Assembly (NCBI GenBank): GCA_031259965.1
Contig: JAIRKT010000090.1
Location: forward strand, 1-36,015
Direction: 5' to 3'
DNA from: Christensenellaceae bacterium
GTDB lineage: Bacteria; Bacillota; Clostridia; Christensenellales; DTU072
Length of the DNA: 36,015 bases
A program made the translations under genes and the position numbers. Below, piece after piece: positions 33,683 to 36,015 of the stretch (position 1 is its first letter; each line of letters begins with the position of its first letter). The notes beneath the pieces are model-generated. The model ran no database searches. It saw only the letters and a program-made list of their open reading frames with translations, and was not told the origin of the DNA.

Positions 33683-34939
33683 ATGATTAACATACCTAAA
33701 GGCACGAAGGATGTTCTCCCTCAATACAGTCATGAATGGCAATTTGTTGAGTCTCACATGCGCTCTTTAGCACACAGGTTCGGATTCAAAGAAATCCGAA
33801 CACCAACTTTTGAACACACAGAATTGTTTATGCGTGGAGTTGGTGATTCTACTGATATTGTAGACAAGGAAATGTATACTTTTAATGACAAAGGTAATCG
33901 CAGTTTAAGTCTGCGTCCTGAGGGTACGGCTGGCGTTGCGCGTTCATATATTGAAAACAATCTTGCAGATTTAGGACTACCTGTAAAAATGTATTACATA
34001 GGCCCAGCTTTTCGCTACGAAAGACCACAATCTGGCAGACTCAGAGAACACCACCAGTTCGGTGCTGAACTATATGGGAGTCCAACGCCCTATGCAGATG
34101 CACAAGTTATTTCAATGGCTTCTATGCTTTTGGATGAATTCAGCCTACCAGATATTACTCTCAATATAAACAGCATTGGTTGTCCTAAATGCAGACCTTT
34201 ATTTAACAAAGCGGTAAGAAAATATTTTGAACAGCATATCGAATCCATGTGCGAAATTTGCAAGGAGCGTTTAGTAAAAAATCCTCTACGTATTTTAGAT
34301 TGCAAAGTACCATCTTGTGCGGAGATCTCGAAAAATGCTCCAGCACCTTCTGATTATTTATGCGAAGAATGTTCTAGTCATCAACAAAAATTGATCGATA
34401 TTTTAACAGCGTCAAAAATACCTTTTAAATTTAATCGACATATCGTTCGTGGGCTTGATTACTATACAAAAACTGTATTTGAATTCGTTACCTCATCTAT
34501 TGGCGCACAAGGCACTGTATGTGGCGGTGGACGATATGATAATTTGACAACTTCTCTAGGTGGGAAACCCACGCCTGCTGTGGGTTTTGGCATGGGAATA
34601 GAGCGTCTTCTTATGATGCTCGAAAATGCAAAAATCAACATCACAGCCCCCCCTAGATTGGACATCTTTTTAGCACAGGTCAACTCAAAATCTGCCAATT
34701 TTGCTTTTGAACTAGCTGTTACATTACGAAAACATGGTTTATCTGTCGACACTGATTTAATGGACAGAAGTCTTAAAGCACAACTAAAATCCGCAAACAA
34801 AGTTAACGCAAAATTCATTATTATATTGGGCGAGGAAGAAATATCTAGTAATCAGATAAAATTACGCGATATGCAAAATGGTACTGAAACTCCATTAACT
34901 ATGGAACAATTGCGCACACTAACCTTTGAACAGTGGTAA
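33683..34939 (+). CDS. hisS: Histidine-tRNA ligase
   Basis: A 418-aa class II aminoacyl-tRNA synthetase. Motif 2 (AFRYERPQSGRLREHHQFG), the histidine-specific VRGLDYYTKTVFEF and CGGGRYDNL, and motif 3 (GFGMGIERLL) are intact. The cysteine-rich insertion (CPKC ... MCEICKERL ... LDCKVPSC ... LCEECSS) is usual in clostridial HisRS. TAGGAG precedes the ATG, 20 bases after hslU, so it belongs to the protease operon, in the place held by codY in Bacillus. Confidence 0.97.
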   Translation: MINIPKGTKDVLPQYSHEWQFVESHMRSLAHRFGFKEIRTPTFEHTELFMRGVGDSTDIVDKEMYTFNDKGNRSLSLRPEGTAGVARSYIENNLADLGLPVKMYYIGPAFRYERPQSGRLREHHQFGAELYGSPTPYADAQVISMASMLLDEFSLPDITLNINSIGCPKCRPLFNKAVRKYFEQHIESMCEICKERLVKNPLRILDCKVPSCAEISKNAPAPSDYLCEECSSHQQKLIDILTASKIPFKFNRHIVRGLDYYTKTVFEFVTSSIGAQGTVCGGGRYDNLTTSLGGKPTPAVGFGMGIERLLMMLENAKINITAPPRLDIFLAQVNSKSANFAFELAVTLRKHGLSVDTDLMDRSLKAQLKSANKVNAKFIIILGEEEISSNQIKLRDMQNGTETPLTMEQLRTLTFEQW

Positions 34940-34948
34940 GCTCTGCAA

Positions 34949-34978
34949 AACGAAAAAACAATACTATCTTGATAGTAT
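34949..34978 (-). terminator. Intrinsic terminator on the minus strand
   Basis: ATACTAT (34961-34967) and ATAGTAT (34972-34978) form a perfect stem with a 4-base loop. Read on the minus strand, TGTTTTTTCG follows directly, a good T-tract. It lies 5 bases beyond the stop of the minus-strand remnant and may also help stop hisS transcription. Confidence 0.6.
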
Positions 34979-34983
34979 AAGTA

Positions 34984-35097
34984 TTAAATTTGCCTTTTCT
35001 TGATAGCATGCCGCCCAAACTCGGCTTTCACTTTCTCTTGTATTGTTTTTTGCTTTAATTCGTATGTCTTGCGTTTTTTCTGCTGTGCTTGTTCGAT
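34984..35097 (-). pseudogene. 3' remnant of a minus-strand gene, possibly a Y-family DNA polymerase
   Basis: An open frame of 37 codons with no start ends at TAA 34984. It reads QQKKRKTYELKQKTIQEKVK followed by AEFGRHAIKKR. The pattern K..TI..V...FG..AIKR is what closes many DinB/UmuC-type polymerases of clostridia. A minus-strand terminator stands 5 bases after the stop, which supports a genuine gene end. Upstream the frame is broken by stops and no further homology is clear. Family assignment is tentative. Confidence 0.35.
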
Positions 35098-35317
35098 CTA
35101 TGTCGGCTCGTCACGCATCTCTGCCTCTATGCTATTATTATTCTTGCACCTATAATTATGTATGGATCTATAGCATAATTAAGCGTAAATGTAAGATGAA
35201 TAAACCTGTTTTGTCTGGTTTTAATAACAACTGAATTCTTAAATCTTCACATTATTTGATAATATTTTAACTTATAACAATCACTTTAATAACACATTTT
35301 TGTAGTATTATATTTGT

Positions 35318-35376
35318 AGTTTAAAAGGTTGCATTATTTTAACAATCCCTCCGTCCTTGATTGTTTTTATGTTTTT
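35318..35376 (+). ncRNA. Possible small RNA with a C-rich loop
   Basis: A TATTAT box (35306-35311) precedes a 7-bp stem, AACAATC (35341-35347) with GATTGTT (35359-35365). The 11-base loop CCTCCGTCCTT is complementary to Shine-Dalgarno sequences, and TTTTTATGTTTTT follows. A short leader, hairpin and T-tract resemble a small regulatory RNA or an attenuator. The -35 is poor, and no downstream gene exists for an attenuator to control. Confidence 0.25.
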
Positions 35377-35585
35377 GCTAGACACAGGTTACAAATGCAC
35401 CTATCAGTTATTTAGATGATCTTAACTTGGATTTAAATAACTAAAACTAATTATGTTGTTTTTACATAACAACTGATGTCGCATCACATTCTCCATTTTT
35501 TATTTTATAAAGTTACAAAGCGACTGTGGTTAAGTAAGAACAACAAACCCTGAACTTTATTTTTATTTTCTTGTGAAGTTCTCCT

Positions 35586-35632
35586 AAAAACCATTGAATT
35601 TTGGCTAACCTTAATTCAATGGTTTTTATTTT
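35586..35632. terminator. Strong bidirectional intrinsic terminator
   Basis: A perfect 15-bp stem (35586-35600 with 35613-35627) and 12-base loop. The stem begins with AAAAA and ends with TTTTT, followed by ATTTTAATTTT, so it works on both strands. No gene adjoins it on the left. It may stop the minus-strand transposase transcript from the right edge and any RNA from 35.3 kb. Confidence 0.75.
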
Positions 35633-35910
35633 AATTTTAACTAACAAACCAAATTTTATCTTGAAATTGTACTCATGAGTTCTTTTAGCGGGTTCACAAA
35701 AACTCTTAGGAAAATGATGCGGGCAAATTTCTTAAAAACTCGTAATGTTTTTCTGGACACAACCGAAAACCTGCTTATTTAACCTTTGTTTGTCACTCTT
35801 ATTTGCATATTGTAGCCGAGCATGTCTAAAATAATTATTCCCTAATATGTATGTTTTTTACAAATCAGCTATTATTATTTTCTAAAAAATAACAAAATCC
35901 TAATCTCCGC

Positions 35911-36015
35911 TTATTTAGGCACTATGAGTTTTAAATATTCCTTTTGTTTTGCTGTTAACTCTTGAACTACTATACCATCATCATAAACTTTGCATTTTAG
36001 GTGTTGCATTATCGT
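35911..36015 (-). CDS. Transposase, C-terminal end (partial)
   Basis: The minus-strand frame is open from the window edge to the TAA at 35911-35913, 34 codons. It reads CKVYDDGIVVQELTAKQKEY and ends in LKLIVPK. The pattern 'DG...V.ELT.KQKE.LK' is how many IS1634/IS4-type transposases end. The sequence after the stop, GCGGAGATTAGGAT, resembles GGGGATTTAGGATA after the transposase fragment at the left edge, consistent with related element ends. Short and partial, so the call is tentative. Confidence 0.4.
   Translation of the reverse strand, partial: TIMQHLKCKVYDDGIVVQELTAKQKEYLKLIVPK

Larger units (their letters stand above)
34940..35910. other. Gene-poor stretch after hisS
   Basis: No intact gene is seen over 970 bases. 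The plus-strand 63-codon frame at 35043-35234 lacks a ribosome binding site, and its region reads better on the minus strand. The stretch holds a minus-strand gene remnant and terminator, a C-rich hairpin, several small dyads (for example GTTATTTA/TAAATAAC near 35410-35450) and a strong bidirectional terminator. Confidence 0.55.

Noticed and set aside
35043-35234. Plus-strand 63-codon frame after hisS
   Set aside because: No ribosome binding site; part of the same DNA reads as a family-like gene end on the minus strand with a terminator.
1-36015. CRISPR arrays, tRNA, rRNA, tmRNA, SRP RNA and RNase P RNA
   Set aside because: I looked for spaced repeats, T-loop GTTCRANNC contexts and the conserved cores of the stable RNAs and saw none convincing.

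Overview
This 36 kb window is AT-rich DNA from a low-GC Gram-positive bacterium, most likely a member of Bacillota of clostridial type and probably host-associated. The evidence is the topA-trmFO-hslV-hslU cluster, the lepA-hemW pair, a folate-dependent TrmFO, GTG and TTG starts behind strong AGGAGG-type ribosome binding sites, and sigma-A style TTGACA/TATAAT promoters. The lineage is an inference from gene content; no rRNA or other taxonomic marker is present. Both ends appear to carry the C-terminal ends of transposase genes, and several gene-poor stretches hold decayed genes.

Layout, left to right. (1) 1-776: end of a transposase and a 0.5 kb gene-free stretch. (2) 777-4269: two overlapping genes for a heterodimeric ABC exporter with one degenerate ATP site. 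(3) 7578-4401, minus: thioredoxin, glyA, cysteine desulfurase and IscU scaffold, a compact sulfur/serine operon. (4) 8233-12648, plus: DegT-type aminotransferase, a TIM-barrel sugar-phosphate isomerase/epimerase, pgi, and an ABC ATPase that has lost nearly all its catalytic motifs. (5) 12649-13868: a gene-poor region with five DnaA boxes, three of them within iteron-like direct repeats, a T-shaped inverted repeat and a consensus promoter. (6) 16795-13869, minus: lepA and hemW, preceded by a decayed or mini-ORF locus with its own promoter and operator-like repeats. (7) 21134-17575, minus: consensus promoter, a 26-codon Cys-Cys ORF, a membrane-anchored papain/C39-like peptidase, a single-span membrane protein, an ABC ATPase and an ABC-2 permease. 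(8) 21.2-22.9 kb: a broken AlbA/HATPase-type regulator and an orphan consensus promoter. (9) 22998-28190, plus: a glycerophosphodiester phosphodiesterase, a 35-aa membrane peptide, a Gfo/Idh/MocA oxidoreductase, rplS with a leader, and a lipoprotein/multi-span protein resembling GT-C glycosyltransferases. (10) 28372-34939, plus: topA, trmFO, hslV, hslU and hisS. (11) 34940-36015: remnant of a minus-strand gene with its terminator, a possible small RNA, a strong bidirectional terminator, and a second transposase end.

The best candidate for an undescribed system is the peptidase/ABC operon at 17.6-21.1 kb. An extracytoplasmic cysteine peptidase, an accessory membrane protein and an exporter-type ABC pair are co-transcribed behind a short Cys-Cys ORF, which suggests peptide maturation and export or self-protection. 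Other items worth attention are the DnaA-box/iteron region with its nearby three-arm palindrome, and the intact but catalytically dead MalK-like ATPase. All assignments come from reading motifs by eye; no database search was possible.
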